Positions 35,994 through 45,487 are shown, numbered from the stretch's first letter. The stretch is DNA of 64,000 nucleotides from Youhaiella tibetensis (GCF_008000755.1 NZ_CP041690.1:3932001-3996000); one strand, 5' to 3'. Numbers and translations are program-made. The notes: a model not told the origin generated them from the letters alone.

Positions 35994-36652
35994 AGGGCAA
36001 TGCCTTCCCGATCGCGCAAAACAGCAAAGTATCGCCAGAACAGTAGTGCGGCCGTGGCCCGATGTGGAGCCCAGTCCTGCGCGATTTCGACGAGTTGGCG
36101 CGCGCTCGGCCTTTCGGCAAGAACTAGCCCGTGCATGACGGCCTTCTGGAGGGCCAGGTCGCCGGCCGGAAACACGTCCGGGTGGGCGGCGCAGAACATC
36201 AGGTAGACTTCCGCCGTCCAGGGTCCGATGCCCTTGTGGCGCGTCAGCTCGGCAACGGCCTCTTCGGCCGGAAGCGTGGCGAGCGCTTCGAAATCCAGGG
36301 CGCCGGACGCCGCGGCCTCGGCCACGACGCGCAAGGTCCGCTTCTTGAAGCCGGAAAGCCCGACTCCTTCGAGCGCGGCGTCCTCGAGCGCCGCGTAGCT
36401 GGCGGCTTCGAGTGTCCCGGGCACCAGCTCGAACCGCGACCAGATGGCGCGCGCGCTCGCCACCGACACCTGCTGCCCGATAATGATCTTGGCCATGCCC
36501 GCAAAGCCGGGCGGGTTGATGCGCAGCGAAAAGCTGCCTGCGGCCTCGGCGACCGGCGCCAGGCGCGGATCGAGCAGGAGCAGCCGCTCGAGATGGCGCC
36601 CCAGCGTCTCGACAGAATCGAGCCGGTCTTCCAAGGGTAGGCGAGTGGTCAT
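35990..36652 (-). CDS. DNA-3-methyladenine glycosylase II (AlkA-like)
   Basis: 220 residues. IIIGQQVSVASARAIWSRF near residue 56 is the family's first HhH-side motif. The helix-hairpin-helix at about 136-160 (LTRHKGIGPWTAEVYL) and catalytic Asp165 (FPAGDLALQ) define the HhH glycosylase fold. It removes alkylated purines in base-excision repair. It lacks the AlkA N-terminal extension, like shorter bacterial forms. The start is uncertain: an ATG 36 bases upstream would overlap the divergent gluQ start. Confidence 0.88.
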   Translation of the reverse strand: MTTRLPLEDRLDSVETLGRHLERLLLLDPRLAPVAEAAGSFSLRINPPGFAGMAKIIIGQQVSVASARAIWSRFELVPGTLEAASYAALEDAALEGVGLSGFKKRTLRVVAEAAASGALDFEALATLPAEEAVAELTRHKGIGPWTAEVYLMFCAAHPDVFPAGDLALQKAVMHGLVLAERPSARQLVEIAQDWAPHRATAALLFWRYFAVLRDREGIAL

Positions 36653-36681
36653 TTCGGGAACGGAGTGGAGGGACAGGGCAC

Positions 36682-37533
36682 GTGACATCTCAACCGATCT
36701 TGCGCTTTGCGCCAAGTCCAAATGGCTACTTGCATCTGGGACATGCCTACTCGGCGCTCTTTACCTGGCGCGCGGCAGCCGAGATTGGCGGGGTCGCGCT
36801 GCTGCGGATCGAGGACACCGATATCACGCGCTGTAAACCCGAATTTGCCGACGCCATCATGGAAGATCTCGCCTGGCTGGGCCTGGCCTGGCCCGAGCCG
36901 GTGCTCTACCAGTCCGAACGCTTTCCCATCTACGCAGCGGCGGCCGAAAGACTGGCCGCGCTCGACCTCGTCTACCCGTGCTTCTGCTCGCGCAGCGAGA
37001 TCGCAGCAGCCGCCACAGCCCGTGACCCCGACGGCGCGCCGCTCTACCCCGGGACCTGCAGGCACCTTTCGAGGGAACAGGTCGCCGAACGACTGGCACG
37101 CGGGGATCCCGTGCAGTACCGGCTCAAATCGGACCGCGCCATCGCGCTCGCCGGGTCGCGCCATTTCCGTGTTGCCGAACCCGACGTGACCGGACCGGTC
37201 CTCGAGCGGCTGGCCCGCCCCGAACGCTGGGGCGACGTGGTGATCCAGCGCAAGGGCACCCCGACGAGCTATCACCTGAGCGTGGTGGTCGACGATGCGG
37301 CGCAGGGCATAACCCACGTGACGCGCGGACGCGACATGGAGGCGGCGACCGATTTCCATGTGCTGCTTCAGGCCCTGCTCGAATTGCCGGCGCCCATCTA
37401 TACGTTTCACCCGCTGATCCTGGATCGGGAGGGCAAGAAACTCTCCAAATCGCGGTCATCGGAAAGCCTGCGGGCCTTGCGGGCCGCAGGCTGGTCGGCT
37501 GACGACATCCGGCGCCATCTCGGATTTGCGTGA
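36682..37533 (+). CDS. gluQ: Glutamyl-Q tRNA(Asp) synthetase
   Basis: 283 residues, a catalytic domain only, without the anticodon-binding part of GluRS. FAPSPNGYLHLGH gives the HIGH-like motif at 18-21 and KLSKS lies at 253-257. Zinc ligands fit CFCSRSE plus YPGTCRH. It attaches glutamate to queuosine in the tRNA-Asp anticodon. A strong inverted repeat at its stop codon ends the transcript. Confidence 0.93.
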   Translation: MTSQPILRFAPSPNGYLHLGHAYSALFTWRAAAEIGGVALLRIEDTDITRCKPEFADAIMEDLAWLGLAWPEPVLYQSERFPIYAAAAERLAALDLVYPCFCSRSEIAAAATARDPDGAPLYPGTCRHLSREQVAERLARGDPVQYRLKSDRAIALAGSRHFRVAEPDVTGPVLERLARPERWGDVVIQRKGTPTSYHLSVVVDDAAQGITHVTRGRDMEAATDFHVLLQALLELPAPIYTFHPLILDREGKKLSKSRSSESLRALRAAGWSADDIRRHLGFA

Positions 37534-37563
37534 GGGAGCACGGTCAACCACGTGCCCCCTCAC
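37530..37563. terminator. Bidirectional hairpin between gluQ and reductase gene
   Basis: GTGAGGGAGCACG (37530-37542) pairs with CGTGCCCCCTCAC (37551-37563) with one mismatch and an 8-base loop. It begins inside the gluQ stop codon and lies just before the convergent gene's stop. No T run, so termination may be weak or factor-assisted. Confidence 0.6.
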
Positions 37564-37572
37564 CTTCCCGCC

Positions 37573-38526
37573 TCAGGCGGCTTGGCGCCGGTCGGCGAAG
37601 AACGGGGCGACGACAGCGCCGATGGCCTCCTCGAACGGGGTGGCGAAGTCGGGTCCCAGGATCGCGTCGAGCCGCGGGTCCTCGAGTTCCATGGTGTTGT
37701 CCCAGAGATAGCGCATCTTGACCACTTCGCGCATGAGCGGCATGGCGATCCCGACCAGCTTGAGCATCGTCCAGGGGAACGGCACCACCTTGAGCGGCAC
37801 CGGCGCAGCGGCCTGGACTGCCGCGACAAGCTGGCCATGCGTCACGAAATGCCCGGCGAAGTGGAAGTTCTCGAAGTTGGAGAGGCCGGCGCGTTCGCTC
37901 GCCACCTTTTCGAAGGCGCGGCCGAGATCGGGCAGGTAGGCCCAGCTATGGCCGGTCTGCGGTGCCCCGGGGATGGCGACGCGGTTCTTGCCGGCCTCCC
38001 GCAGGATGGCCTGGTCGAAATAGTCAAAGCCGTTATGGGGCGCGAAAAAGTCCCCGGCCCGCACGATGAGCACCTGCATGTCTCCCCGCTCGGCGGCCTG
38101 CCGGAGCATCGCCTCGACCCGCACGCGGATAGCGCCGCGCGGCGTCTGCGGGTTCTGCGGTGTTTGCGGGGTCACGTGGCGCTGGCTGGCGGCGTAGTTG
38201 TAGATATTGCCGGGGAAGACCATGGTCTTGCCCGACCGGCCCATGGCCTCGATGACCCGCGCCATCTGCGCTTCCTTGCGCCCGTTGTCCCACTTGTCAT
38301 AGGGCAGGTTGAGAGCGTTGACGACGACCTCGGCGTCGGCAACCGCCGCTGCCATCTCGGCCACGTTCTCGGCGTCGCCCTTGATGAAGCGCACGCCTTC
38401 GATCGGCTGCTTGTTGGACCGTCCGAAGCCGCTGACCTCCCAGCCGGCGGCGACGAATGCCCGCGCCGCATGCTGGCCGATATGGCCGTTGATCCCCAGA
38501 ACCGTAACCTTGCCCTTGCTCGTCAT
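37573..38526 (-). CDS. NAD(P)-binding epimerase/reductase-like protein
   Basis: 317 residues, Rossmann fold from residue 6 (VTVLGINGHIGQHAARAF, a Gly-rich nucleotide loop variant). The remainder resembles atypical SDR/NmrA-like or NAD-dependent epimerase proteins; I do not see a clear YxxxK pair. A likely cytoplasmic oxidoreductase or sugar epimerase with unknown substrate. AAGGAG before the ATG fixes the start. It is divergent from a LysR gene with an 87-base shared control region, so LysR control is likely. Confidence 0.78.
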   Translation of the reverse strand: MTSKGKVTVLGINGHIGQHAARAFVAAGWEVSGFGRSNKQPIEGVRFIKGDAENVAEMAAAVADAEVVVNALNLPYDKWDNGRKEAQMARVIEAMGRSGKTMVFPGNIYNYAASQRHVTPQTPQNPQTPRGAIRVRVEAMLRQAAERGDMQVLIVRAGDFFAPHNGFDYFDQAILREAGKNRVAIPGAPQTGHSWAYLPDLGRAFEKVASERAGLSNFENFHFAGHFVTHGQLVAAVQAAAPVPLKVVPFPWTMLKLVGIAMPLMREVVKMRYLWDNTMELEDPRLDAILGPDFATPFEEAIGAVVAPFFADRRQAA

Positions 38527-38563
38527 GATGAAATCTCCTTGGTTGACACCAACAACATCGATC

Positions 38564-38583
38564 ATTCATGCTTGTTGATGAAT
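38564..38583. promoter_or_regulatory. Candidate LysR operator in divergent promoter region
   Basis: A perfect dyad, ATTCAT-N8-ATGAAT, sits between the divergent reductase and LysR genes. Its size and T-N-A style symmetry suit LysR-type binding. A second shorter dyad (GTTG-N4-CAAC) lies 15 bases closer to the reductase. Confidence 0.5.
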
Positions 38584-38613
38584 TCCCCAAATCAGCAGAC
38601 TGGCTATTCAATA

Positions 38614-39510
38614 ATGAATGATCCGGATTGGTCGCTCTGGCGCAGCTTTGCCGCCGTCGTCGAAACGGGGTCGCTCTCGGCCGCCGCGCGCAGCCTTGGC
38701 CTGAGCCAGCCCACGCTCGGGCGGCACGTCGACGCCCTCGAGCAGTCGCTGGGCGTCGTGCTCTTCGAACGCACGCTGGGCGGGTTCCGGCCGACCGAAA
38801 CGGCGCTGCGCCTCTACGAACCCGTGCGCGGCGCCCAAAGAGCCCTTGCCGAGGCGACGCTTGTTGCCGAGGGGGCCCAGCCCGGGCTGGCAGGCACCGT
38901 GCGGATCACCGCCAGCGAAGTGGTCTCCCACTTCGTCCTGCCCCGGCTCCTGGTGCCCATCCGCACCGAATATCCCGATATCGCCCTCGAGCTGGTGCCA
39001 TCCGACTCGGCCGAAAACCTGCTGCTGCGCGAGGCGGACATCGCCATCCGCATGTTCCGGCCGACCCAGCTCGAACTGGTGACGCGCAAGCTGGGCGAAC
39101 TGGCGATCGTCTGCTGCGCCCACGAAAGCTACCTGGCGCGGCGTGGCGTGCCCGAAGCCATCGAGGATCTCGACGGGCACGACCTGATCGGGTTCGATCG
39201 CTCAGACCTCCTCATCCGCGCCGCCTCCTCGATGGGGATCGCGCTCCGGCGCGAAGACTTCCCGTTGCGCACGGACGACCAGACCCTGGCCTGGGAACTC
39301 GCACGCGCCGGGCTGGGGATCGCTTTCGCCCAGGCAGGGCTCGTCGATTCCGAGCCCGGAATGCGCCGGCTTCTGCCGCAACTGCGCATTCCCAACCTCG
39401 AAGTGTGGCTCACAACCCACAGGGAATTGTTCACCAGCCGGCGAATTCGTGCCATCTATGACCGGCTTGGCAGCGCTCTTTCCGCCTATATCGCCAAGCC
39501 GAAAGGTTAG
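38614..39510 (+). CDS. LysR-family transcriptional regulator
   Basis: 298 residues. The N-terminal winged helix (SLWRSFAAVVETGSLSAAARSLGLSQPTLGRHVDALEQSLGVVLFERT) is standard, and a periplasmic-binding-like effector domain follows from about residue 88. The opening with Trp-ser-Leu-Trp is typical of the AlsR/DmlR-like branch. It probably regulates the divergent reductase gene through the dyad between them. The effector is unknown. Confidence 0.92.
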   Translation: MNDPDWSLWRSFAAVVETGSLSAAARSLGLSQPTLGRHVDALEQSLGVVLFERTLGGFRPTETALRLYEPVRGAQRALAEATLVAEGAQPGLAGTVRITASEVVSHFVLPRLLVPIRTEYPDIALELVPSDSAENLLLREADIAIRMFRPTQLELVTRKLGELAIVCCAHESYLARRGVPEAIEDLDGHDLIGFDRSDLLIRAASSMGIALRREDFPLRTDDQTLAWELARAGLGIAFAQAGLVDSEPGMRRLLPQLRIPNLEVWLTTHRELFTSRRIRAIYDRLGSALSAYIAKPKG

Positions 39511-39511
39511 T

Positions 39512-39709
39512 ATGCAAGGCGCCTACAACATCCTCATCTTCATCGGCCTTGCCGTAGTCGCGTTCATTCTCGGCTGGGGCATGGTGAACATGTTCCGCGG
39601 GGGCGACCCCAATATGAGCCAGAAGCTCATGCGGGCCCGCGTCATCGCGCAGGCCGTGGTGGTGGTGCTGATCCTGATCGCGTTGCTGGTCTTCGGGACG
39701 CGCAGCTAG
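39512..39709 (+). CDS. HIG1-type twin-transmembrane protein
   Basis: 65 residues: two hydrophobic helices (about 6-25 and 45-62) joined by a positively charged loop NMFRGGDPNMSQKLMRARV. This is the HIG1 domain layout. Bacterial versions are linked to respiratory complexes by analogy with mitochondrial Rcf proteins. It lies directly before the adenosyltransferase and rhomboid genes, a common alphaproteobacterial order. It starts 1 base after the LysR stop, which hints at shared transcription. Confidence 0.75.
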   Translation: MQGAYNILIFIGLAVVAFILGWGMVNMFRGGDPNMSQKLMRARVIAQAVVVVLILIALLVFGTRS

Positions 39710-39731
39710 TCACTTTCGGCGGGAGGGCAGT

Positions 39732-40325
39732 TTGGTCAAGCTCAACAAGATCTATACCAAGACCGGGGACGACGGCACGACGGGCCTCGTGCGCGGACCG
39801 CGCCGCTCCAAGGCGGACCTGCGCATCGAAGTATTCGGCACCATCGACGAGACCAACTCGCTGATCGGGCTGGCCCGCACCGGCACCCAGTCCATGCCCA
39901 AGGTCGATACCATCCTCGCCCGGGTGCAGAACGATCTCTTCGACGTCGGCTCGGACCTCGCCACCCCCGGCGAAGATGGCCCCGACGAAAAATCGCTGCG
40001 CATCACCGCGGCGCAGACCGAGTGGCTGGAAAAGCAGATCGACCATTTCAACGACGGGCTGGCGCCGCTGACGAGCTTCGTGCTGCCGGGCGGCACCCCG
40101 CTCGCTGCCCAGCTCCACATGGCTCGCACTGTCACCCGCCGCGCCGAACGGCTGGTCGTGGCGCTGATCGCGGAGGAAAGCGACGTGAACGCCGAGGTGC
40201 TGCGCTACGTCAACCGCCTCTCGGACCTCCTCTTCGTGCTCGCCCGCGTCGCCAATGCCAACGGGCTCAAGGACGTGCTGTGGGCGCCCGGCCGCTATAC
40301 CCAGACGACCAGGAACGCCGAGTGA
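39732..40325 (+). CDS. PduO-type cob(I)alamin adenosyltransferase
   Basis: 197 residues. KIYTKTGDDGTTGL at residues 5-18 is the ATP-binding signature, and FGTIDETNSLIGLA and RTVTRRAERLVVAL are the other family motifs. It transfers adenosyl from ATP to cobalamin to make coenzyme B12. No ATG precedes the signature. The likely start is TTG after GGGAGGG at about 6 bases. A member of the HIG1-rhomboid cluster. Confidence 0.92.
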   Translation: MVKLNKIYTKTGDDGTTGLVRGPRRSKADLRIEVFGTIDETNSLIGLARTGTQSMPKVDTILARVQNDLFDVGSDLATPGEDGPDEKSLRITAAQTEWLEKQIDHFNDGLAPLTSFVLPGGTPLAAQLHMARTVTRRAERLVVALIAEESDVNAEVLRYVNRLSDLLFVLARVANANGLKDVLWAPGRYTQTTRNAE

Positions 40326-40383
40326 ACCTGCTCGCCGCTCGCCACGCGGCCATCATGCGTTCTCGCCCGGCGGGGCGCGCCTG

Positions 40384-41076
40384 ATGTTCCTTCCGATCTT
40401 CGACGAGAACCCCAAGCGCCATATCAAGTACGCGGTGGTGACCTATACGCTGATCGCGATCAACGTCCTGGTCTTCCTCATTACGGTGGCGCTGCCGCGC
40501 GATGCCTTCGAAACGGCGACCATCGAATTCGGGATGATCCCTATCGTGGTGCGCGGGCTCGTGGCGCCGCCGCTCGCCTGGCTGCCGGCCTGGGCGAACC
40601 TGGAAACCTATGCGTTCCTCCACATCGACTGGCTGCACCTGCTTTCCAACATGCTGTTCCTCTGGATTTTCGGGGACAATATCGAGGATGCAATGGGCCA
40701 TGTGCGCTACATCTTCTTCTACCTGGCCTGCGCGGCGCTCGCCGCCCTCATCTACCTGGCCTTCAACCCGATGGGGAACGGCCCGCTGATCGGCGCCTCT
40801 GGCGCCGTGGCCGGGGTGATGGGCGCCTATATCGTGCTCTTCCCCCATGCCCGGGTGATCGTCATCGCCCGCATCTGGATACCCGTGCCCCTGCCGCTCC
40901 CCGCCTTCTGGATGCTGGGCGTCTGGGTGTTGATGCAGATCTTCTATCTTCTCATCGGCTCGACCGAGCCGGTGGCCTGGTGGGCCCATCTGGGCGGGGT
41001 GGTCGCCGGCGCGCTCCTTGCCACCATCCTCAAGCGCCGAGACGTGCCCCTCTGGGGCGGGAGCCTGCCCCGATGA
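40384..41076 (+). CDS. Rhomboid family intramembrane serine protease
   Basis: 230 residues with six membrane segments. The catalytic Ser is in LIGASGAVAGVMGAY near residue 138 and the His in WWAHLGGVVAG near 202. The conserved HIDWLHLLSNMLFLWIFGDNIED near residue 82 carries the fold's HxxxN-like motif. It should cut membrane-anchored substrates in the inner membrane. Its stop overlaps the following acetyltransferase start (ATGA). Confidence 0.88.
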   Translation: MFLPIFDENPKRHIKYAVVTYTLIAINVLVFLITVALPRDAFETATIEFGMIPIVVRGLVAPPLAWLPAWANLETYAFLHIDWLHLLSNMLFLWIFGDNIEDAMGHVRYIFFYLACAALAALIYLAFNPMGNGPLIGASGAVAGVMGAYIVLFPHARVIVIARIWIPVPLPLPAFWMLGVWVLMQIFYLLIGSTEPVAWWAHLGGVVAGALLATILKRRDVPLWGGSLPR

Positions 41077-41816
41077 GCGATATCGACCTCAAATGGCGAG
41101 TGGAAGAAGCCTGCCACAATGCCTGGCCGGCGACCCGCCAGGTGCTCCTGCACGGCTGGGTGCTGCGCATGTCGGGCGGCCACACCAAGCGCACCAACTC
41201 GGTCAACCCCCTGCGCTGGGAACGGCGCGAGGCCGACAGGATCATCCCCGAGGCCGGCGCGCTCTATGCCTCGCTCGGCCGGAAACTCTTCTTCCGGCTG
41301 CCCGACATGGCGGCCGAAATCGATAGCCGACTCGAAGCGCTCGGCTATGCCTTCGTGGACGACGTGACGACGCTCGTGGCGGATTTTTCGGCCCTGCGGG
41401 GCGGCCCCGAAGGCGTCGAACTGGCGAGCGCTCCCGATGCCGCCTGGCTCGCCACCTTCCAGGCCGGCGGCAATCACAGCGAAGCCAATCTCGCCATCTA
41501 CCGGCGCATGCTCGAGACCATCGTGCCGCCCCGCCGCTTCGCTTCGATCCGCCAGGATGGCCAGGTCTGCGCCCATGCCTATGGCGTCATCCACGACGGC
41601 CTGCTGGTGCTCGAATCGGTAGGCACGGCACCCCAATTTCGTCAGAAGGGTTTCGGCCGGGCCGTGGTCTCGAGCCTCATGCACTGGGCACGGCACGAGG
41701 GCGCCGAAGCGGCGTGCCTCCAGGTCGTGACAGACAACCTGCCCGCCCGCGCGCTCTACGAGCGCCTCGGCTTCACCCGCGACCTTTACCACTACCATTA
41801 CCGGATCGCGCCTTAG
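41073..41816 (+). CDS. GNAT-family N-acetyltransferase
   Basis: 247 residues. The C-terminal half is a GNAT domain with the acetyl-CoA loop VGTAPQFRQKGFGRAVVSSL near residue 187 and the closing ARALYERLGFTRDLYHYHYR. The N-terminal half (WATRQVLLHGWVLRMSGGHTKRTNSVNP-like) matches proteins annotated simply as GNAT acetyltransferases with an N-terminal second GNAT-like fold. The substrate is unknown. Translationally coupled to the rhomboid gene by a 4-base overlap. Confidence 0.85.
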   Translation: MSDIDLKWRVEEACHNAWPATRQVLLHGWVLRMSGGHTKRTNSVNPLRWERREADRIIPEAGALYASLGRKLFFRLPDMAAEIDSRLEALGYAFVDDVTTLVADFSALRGGPEGVELASAPDAAWLATFQAGGNHSEANLAIYRRMLETIVPPRRFASIRQDGQVCAHAYGVIHDGLLVLESVGTAPQFRQKGFGRAVVSSLMHWARHEGAEAACLQVVTDNLPARALYERLGFTRDLYHYHYRIAP

Positions 41817-41850
41817 GCTTTGTTTTACCGTGGTCCGCTAAGGTGCGGCC

Positions 41851-42036
41851 ATGGATATGAACATCGCAGTTTCAGCAGCAATGATGTCGGCGGCCCAGAC
41901 GCAGAACCTGATCCAGGTCGCCGTCATGCGCCAGCAGCACCAGATGGAAACGAACCTGGCCGACATGGTGGCCCAGGCCGTCCAGAACGCGCCCGCCCCT
42001 GCCGGACAGGGCGTGGTGGTCGACAAGCTCGCCTGA
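41851..42036 (+). CDS. YjfB-like putative motility protein
   Basis: 61 residues: an Ala/Met/Gln-rich helix (about 1-40, AVSAAMMSAAQTQNLIQVAVMRQQHQMETNLADM) and a short tail. Size and composition fit the YjfB family of putative motility proteins. It has no membrane segment. It is not next to flagellar genes here (they lie 9 kb upstream). Assignment by resemblance only. Confidence 0.6.
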   Translation: MDMNIAVSAAMMSAAQTQNLIQVAVMRQQHQMETNLADMVAQAVQNAPAPAGQGVVVDKLA

Positions 42037-42057
42037 ACGAGCCTTTCTGACTTTCCG

Positions 42058-42723
42058 CTAGATCTTGAGGAGGCTCTTGAGGGCCTCCACGACCTTGCCG
42101 CCATCGGGCGTATCCCAATGGGCCGGCCCCTGCAGCACCGCCATCTCGCAGCCCTTGTCGTCGAGCAGCACCGTGGCCGGAAGCCCGAAGGCCACGCCCT
42201 CGGTCTTGAGCCGTTCGAAGACCTTGAAGCTCGGATCAGCATAGAGCGGCAGATGCGCCCACTGCCCCTCGTCGAGGAACTTCTGGGCCTTGCCCGATCC
42301 TTCCGGGCCGATATCGAGATTGATCGGCAGCACCTCGAAGCCCGCATCGTTGTACTTCTCGGCCAGGGCATTGAGCGCCGGCATCTCCTCCCGGCACGGC
42401 ACGCACCAGGACGCCCAGAAGTTGACCAGCAGCGTCTTGCCGGCGAAGTCCTTGATGGTCTTGGGCTTGCCGTCCTTGTCCTGGAAGGTCATGTCGGCAT
42501 AGCTGCGCGGCTGCATGGACGGATTGAGCGCCGCCAGTTCCCCGACCGCCGCCGCATCGATTTTCGCCAGCGTATCCTTGTTGACCGGGCACTCCTTGGC
42601 CTGGGTCGAACCATTGCTAACCCACACCCCGACCGCTATAGCTAGCGCCGCTGCGACCAGTCCCACGCTCAACAACAGACGGGGAAACCGCTTTTTTTCG
42701 GTTCCGGGCGCGCTTTCACTCAT
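42058..42723 (-). CDS. TlpA-family thiol:disulfide oxidoreductase
   Basis: 221 residues. An N-terminal membrane anchor (about 18-38) is followed by a periplasmic thioredoxin domain with the active site [13 protein letters not shown] near residue 118 and the cis-Pro segment [10 protein letters not shown] near 188. It probably serves cytochrome assembly as a reductant. The gene is divergent from argH with only 22 bases between start codons, an arrangement common in Rhizobia-like genomes. Confidence 0.9.
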   Translation of the reverse strand: MSESAPGTEKKRFPRLLLSVGLVAAALAIAVGVWVSNGSTQAKECPVNKDTLAKIDAAAVGELAALNPSMQPRSYADMTFQDKDGKPKTIKDFAGKTLLVNFWASWCVPCREEMPALNALAEKYNDAGFEVLPINLDIGPEGSGKAQKFLDEGQWAHLPLYADPSFKVFERLKTEGVAFGLPATVLLDDKGCEMAVLQGPAHWDTPDGGKVVEALKSLLKI

Positions 42724-42745
42724 GAACGACTCCAGAGGACTAGTG

Positions 42746-44188
42746 ATGAGCAATCGTATGTGGGGCGGCCGGTTCTCCTCGGGCCCCGATGCCATCATGG
42801 AAGAGATCAACGCCTCGATCGGCTTTGACCAGCGGCTCTACCGGCAGGACATTGCCGGGTCAATTGCCCACGCCCGGATGCTGGCGCAAACCGGCATTCT
42901 GACGCAGGCCGATCGCGATGCGATCGTGGCTGGCTTAGAGCAGGTGCTCGCCGAGATCGAGGGCGGCAAGTTCAACTTTTCGCGCGCGCTCGAAGACATC
43001 CATATGAATGTCGAGAGCCGCCTCAAGGAAATGATCGGCGACGCCGCAGGGCGCCTGCACACGGCGCGCTCGCGCAACGACCAGGTCGCCACCGACTTCC
43101 GCCTCTATGTGCGCGATTCCATCGATACGCTCGCGACCCAGATCGCAACGCTCCAGCTCGAGCTGGTCAAGCGCGCCGAGGAAGAAGCCGAGACCATCAT
43201 GCCCGGCTTCACCCACCTGCAGAGCGCCCAGCCGGTAACCTTCGGCCATCACCTGATGGCCTATGTCGAGATGCTCGGACGCGACGCCGGACGGCTCGCG
43301 GACGCCCGCAAGCGCCTCAACGAAAGCCCGCTTGGCTCGGCGGCTTTGGCCGGCACCTCGTTCCCGATCGACAGGCACATGACGGCCGAGGCCCTGGGCT
43401 TCGACCGGCCGACCGCCAATTCGCTCGACGCCGTCTCGGACCGCGATTTCGCCCTTGAAACCCTCTCTGCGGCCGCCATCTGCGCGGTGCACCTGTCGCG
43501 CTTCGCCGAGGAACTGGTGATCTGGAGCTCGGCCCAGTTCAACTTCGTGCGCCTCTCGGACAAGTTCTCGACGGGCTCGTCCATCATGCCCCAGAAGCGC
43601 AACCCTGACGCCGCCGAGCTGACGCGCGCCAAGATCGGCCGCATCCTGGGCGCATTCACGAGCCTCCTCGTCGTGATGAAGGGCCTGCCCCTCGCCTATT
43701 CCAAGGACATGCAGGAAGACAAGGAAGTCACGTTCGACGCGCTCGACGCCCTCTCGCTGTCGCTGGCGGCGATGACGGGCATGATCGGCGACCTGACCGT
43801 CAACCGGCAGCGCATGCACGACGCCGCCTCTTCCGGTTTCTCGACCGCGACCGATATCGCCGACTGGCTGGTGCGCGAGGCCAACATTCCCTTCCGCGAC
43901 GCCCATCACATCACCGGGCAGATCGTAGCCCTCGCCGAGCGCAAGGGCATCGCGCTCGATGGCCTGACAATCGAGGACTTCAAGACCATCGATGAGCGCA
44001 TCGACAGCCGCATCCACAAGGTGCTCTCGGTCGAAAGCTCGGTACGCTCGCGCAAGAGCTATGGCGGCACCGCGCCCGACAATGTGCTGGCGCAGGCCGC
44101 GCGCTGGAAAGAGGCGCTGACCGGCGAGAAGAGCGAACCCCGCAAGACCAAGTCAGCCCCGGGCCACGGCGACGGCGGCGTCGAGTAA
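42746..44188 (+). CDS. argH: Argininosuccinate lyase
   Basis: 480 residues. The fumarase-superfamily signature [11 protein letters not shown] lies at 277-287, with the active-site His in [16 protein letters not shown] near 160. It cleaves argininosuccinate into arginine and fumarate. About 20 residues longer than usual because of a charged C-terminal tail ([17 protein letters not shown]). A GTG one codon upstream is a possible start. lysA follows after 15 bases; the small lipoprotein gene often found between them is absent. Confidence 0.96.
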   Translation: MSNRMWGGRFSSGPDAIMEEINASIGFDQRLYRQDIAGSIAHARMLAQTGILTQADRDAIVAGLEQVLAEIEGGKFNFSRALEDIHMNVESRLKEMIGDAAGRLHTARSRNDQVATDFRLYVRDSIDTLATQIATLQLELVKRAEEEAETIMPGFTHLQSAQPVTFGHHLMAYVEMLGRDAGRLADARKRLNESPLGSAALAGTSFPIDRHMTAEALGFDRPTANSLDAVSDRDFALETLSAAAICAVHLSRFAEELVIWSSAQFNFVRLSDKFSTGSSIMPQKRNPDAAELTRAKIGRILGAFTSLLVVMKGLPLAYSKDMQEDKEVTFDALDALSLSLAAMTGMIGDLTVNRQRMHDAASSGFSTATDIADWLVREANIPFRDAHHITGQIVALAERKGIALDGLTIEDFKTIDERIDSRIHKVLSVESSVRSRKSYGGTAPDNVLAQAARWKEALTGEKSEPRKTKSAPGHGDGGVE

Positions 44189-44203
44189 GAAAAGCAGCAT
44201 AAA

Positions 44204-45460
44204 ATGCATCACTTCCAGACCCGCGACGGCGTGCTGTTCGCCGAAGACGTCGACCTGACCGAACTCGCCGGCAAGGTCGGCACGCCCTTCTACGTCTATT
44301 CGGCGGCCACCCTGCGACGCCACGTCAAGGTCATGCAGGACGCCTTCGCCGGCATTCCGACCCTCCTCGCCTACGCGATGAAGGCCAATTCCAACCAGGC
44401 GGTCCTCAAGCTCATGGCCAAGCTCGGCGTCGGCGCCGACGTTGTGTCGGGCGGCGAGCTCGAGCGGGCCATCGCCGCCGGCATCCCGGCCAGCAAGATC
44501 GTGTTCTCGGGCGTCGGCAAGACCATCGCCGAAATGCGCCGGGGCCTCGAGCTGGGTATCTATTGCTTCAACGTCGAGAGCGAACCCGAGCTCGAACGCC
44601 TCGACATGATCGCCGGCTCGATGGGCAAGGTGGCCCGCGTCTCGGTGCGCATCAATCCCGATGTCGACGCCAAGACCCACGCCAAGATCTCGACGGGCAA
44701 GTCCGAGAACAAGTTCGGCATCCCCTTCGCCAGGGCGCGGGAGGTCTACAATCGCATCGCCAGCCTCGAACATATCGAGGCGGCGGGCGTGGACATGCAT
44801 ATCGGCAGCCAGATCACCGACCTGGCGCCTTTCGTCGATGCCTTTACGCTGCTTGCCGAATTGGTGCGCAACCTGCGCGCCGACGGCCACAAGATCAGCC
44901 ATGTCGATGTCGGTGGCGGCCTGGGCATCCCCTATCACCACGACCAGGACGCCCCGCCCGATCCGACCGCCTATGCCAAGATCGTGCGCGAAAAGCTGGG
45001 CGACCTCGGCGCCACGCTCGTCATCGAGCCGGGACGCCTCATCGTCGGCAATGCCGGCGTTCTGGTGACCAAGGTCGAATACGTCAAGGAAGGCGCCAAG
45101 ACCTTCGTGATCGTGGACGCGGCCATGAACGATCTCATCCGGCCCACGCTCTATGAAGCGCATCACGGCGTGGTTCCCGTGACGCCCTCCAACCTGCCCC
45201 AGATCACCGCCGATATCGTCGGCCCGGTCTGCGAGACCGGCGACTACCTCGCCCTCGGCCGCCAAATGCCCGGCGTCAGGGAAGGCGACTTGCTGGCGGT
45301 GATGAGCGCCGGCGCCTATGGCGCGGTCATGGCCTCGACCTACAACACCCGCGCCCTCGTTCCCGAGGTGCTGGTGGATGGCGACAAGTGGCACGTCATC
45401 CGCTCCCGGCGCAGCATCGAGGAGCTGATTGCGCTCGATAGCGTCCCGGACTGGATCTGA
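44204..45460 (+). CDS. lysA: Diaminopimelate decarboxylase
   Basis: 418 residues, fold type III PLP enzyme. The PLP lysine is Lys60 (AYAMKANSN). HIGSQITDL near residue 200, GGGLGIPY near 240, EPGRLIVGNAG near 277 and CETGDYL near 345 are the expected motifs. It makes L-lysine from meso-diaminopimelate. Likely co-transcribed with argH. Confidence 0.97.
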   Translation: MHHFQTRDGVLFAEDVDLTELAGKVGTPFYVYSAATLRRHVKVMQDAFAGIPTLLAYAMKANSNQAVLKLMAKLGVGADVVSGGELERAIAAGIPASKIVFSGVGKTIAEMRRGLELGIYCFNVESEPELERLDMIAGSMGKVARVSVRINPDVDAKTHAKISTGKSENKFGIPFARAREVYNRIASLEHIEAAGVDMHIGSQITDLAPFVDAFTLLAELVRNLRADGHKISHVDVGGGLGIPYHHDQDAPPDPTAYAKIVREKLGDLGATLVIEPGRLIVGNAGVLVTKVEYVKEGAKTFVIVDAAMNDLIRPTLYEAHHGVVPVTPSNLPQITADIVGPVCETGDYLALGRQMPGVREGDLLAVMSAGAYGAVMASTYNTRALVPEVLVDGDKWHVIRSRRSIEELIALDSVPDWI

Positions 45461-45470
45461 CCTCCGGCCC

Positions 45471-45487
45471 GGCTGCCTAAAGCAGCC
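45471..45487. terminator. Hairpin between lysA and lrgB
   Basis: GGCTGC (45471-45476), five-base loop, GCAGCC (45482-45487). It lies 10 bases after the lysA stop and overlaps the end of the convergent lrgB, so it may serve both. Short and without a T run. Confidence 0.4.
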
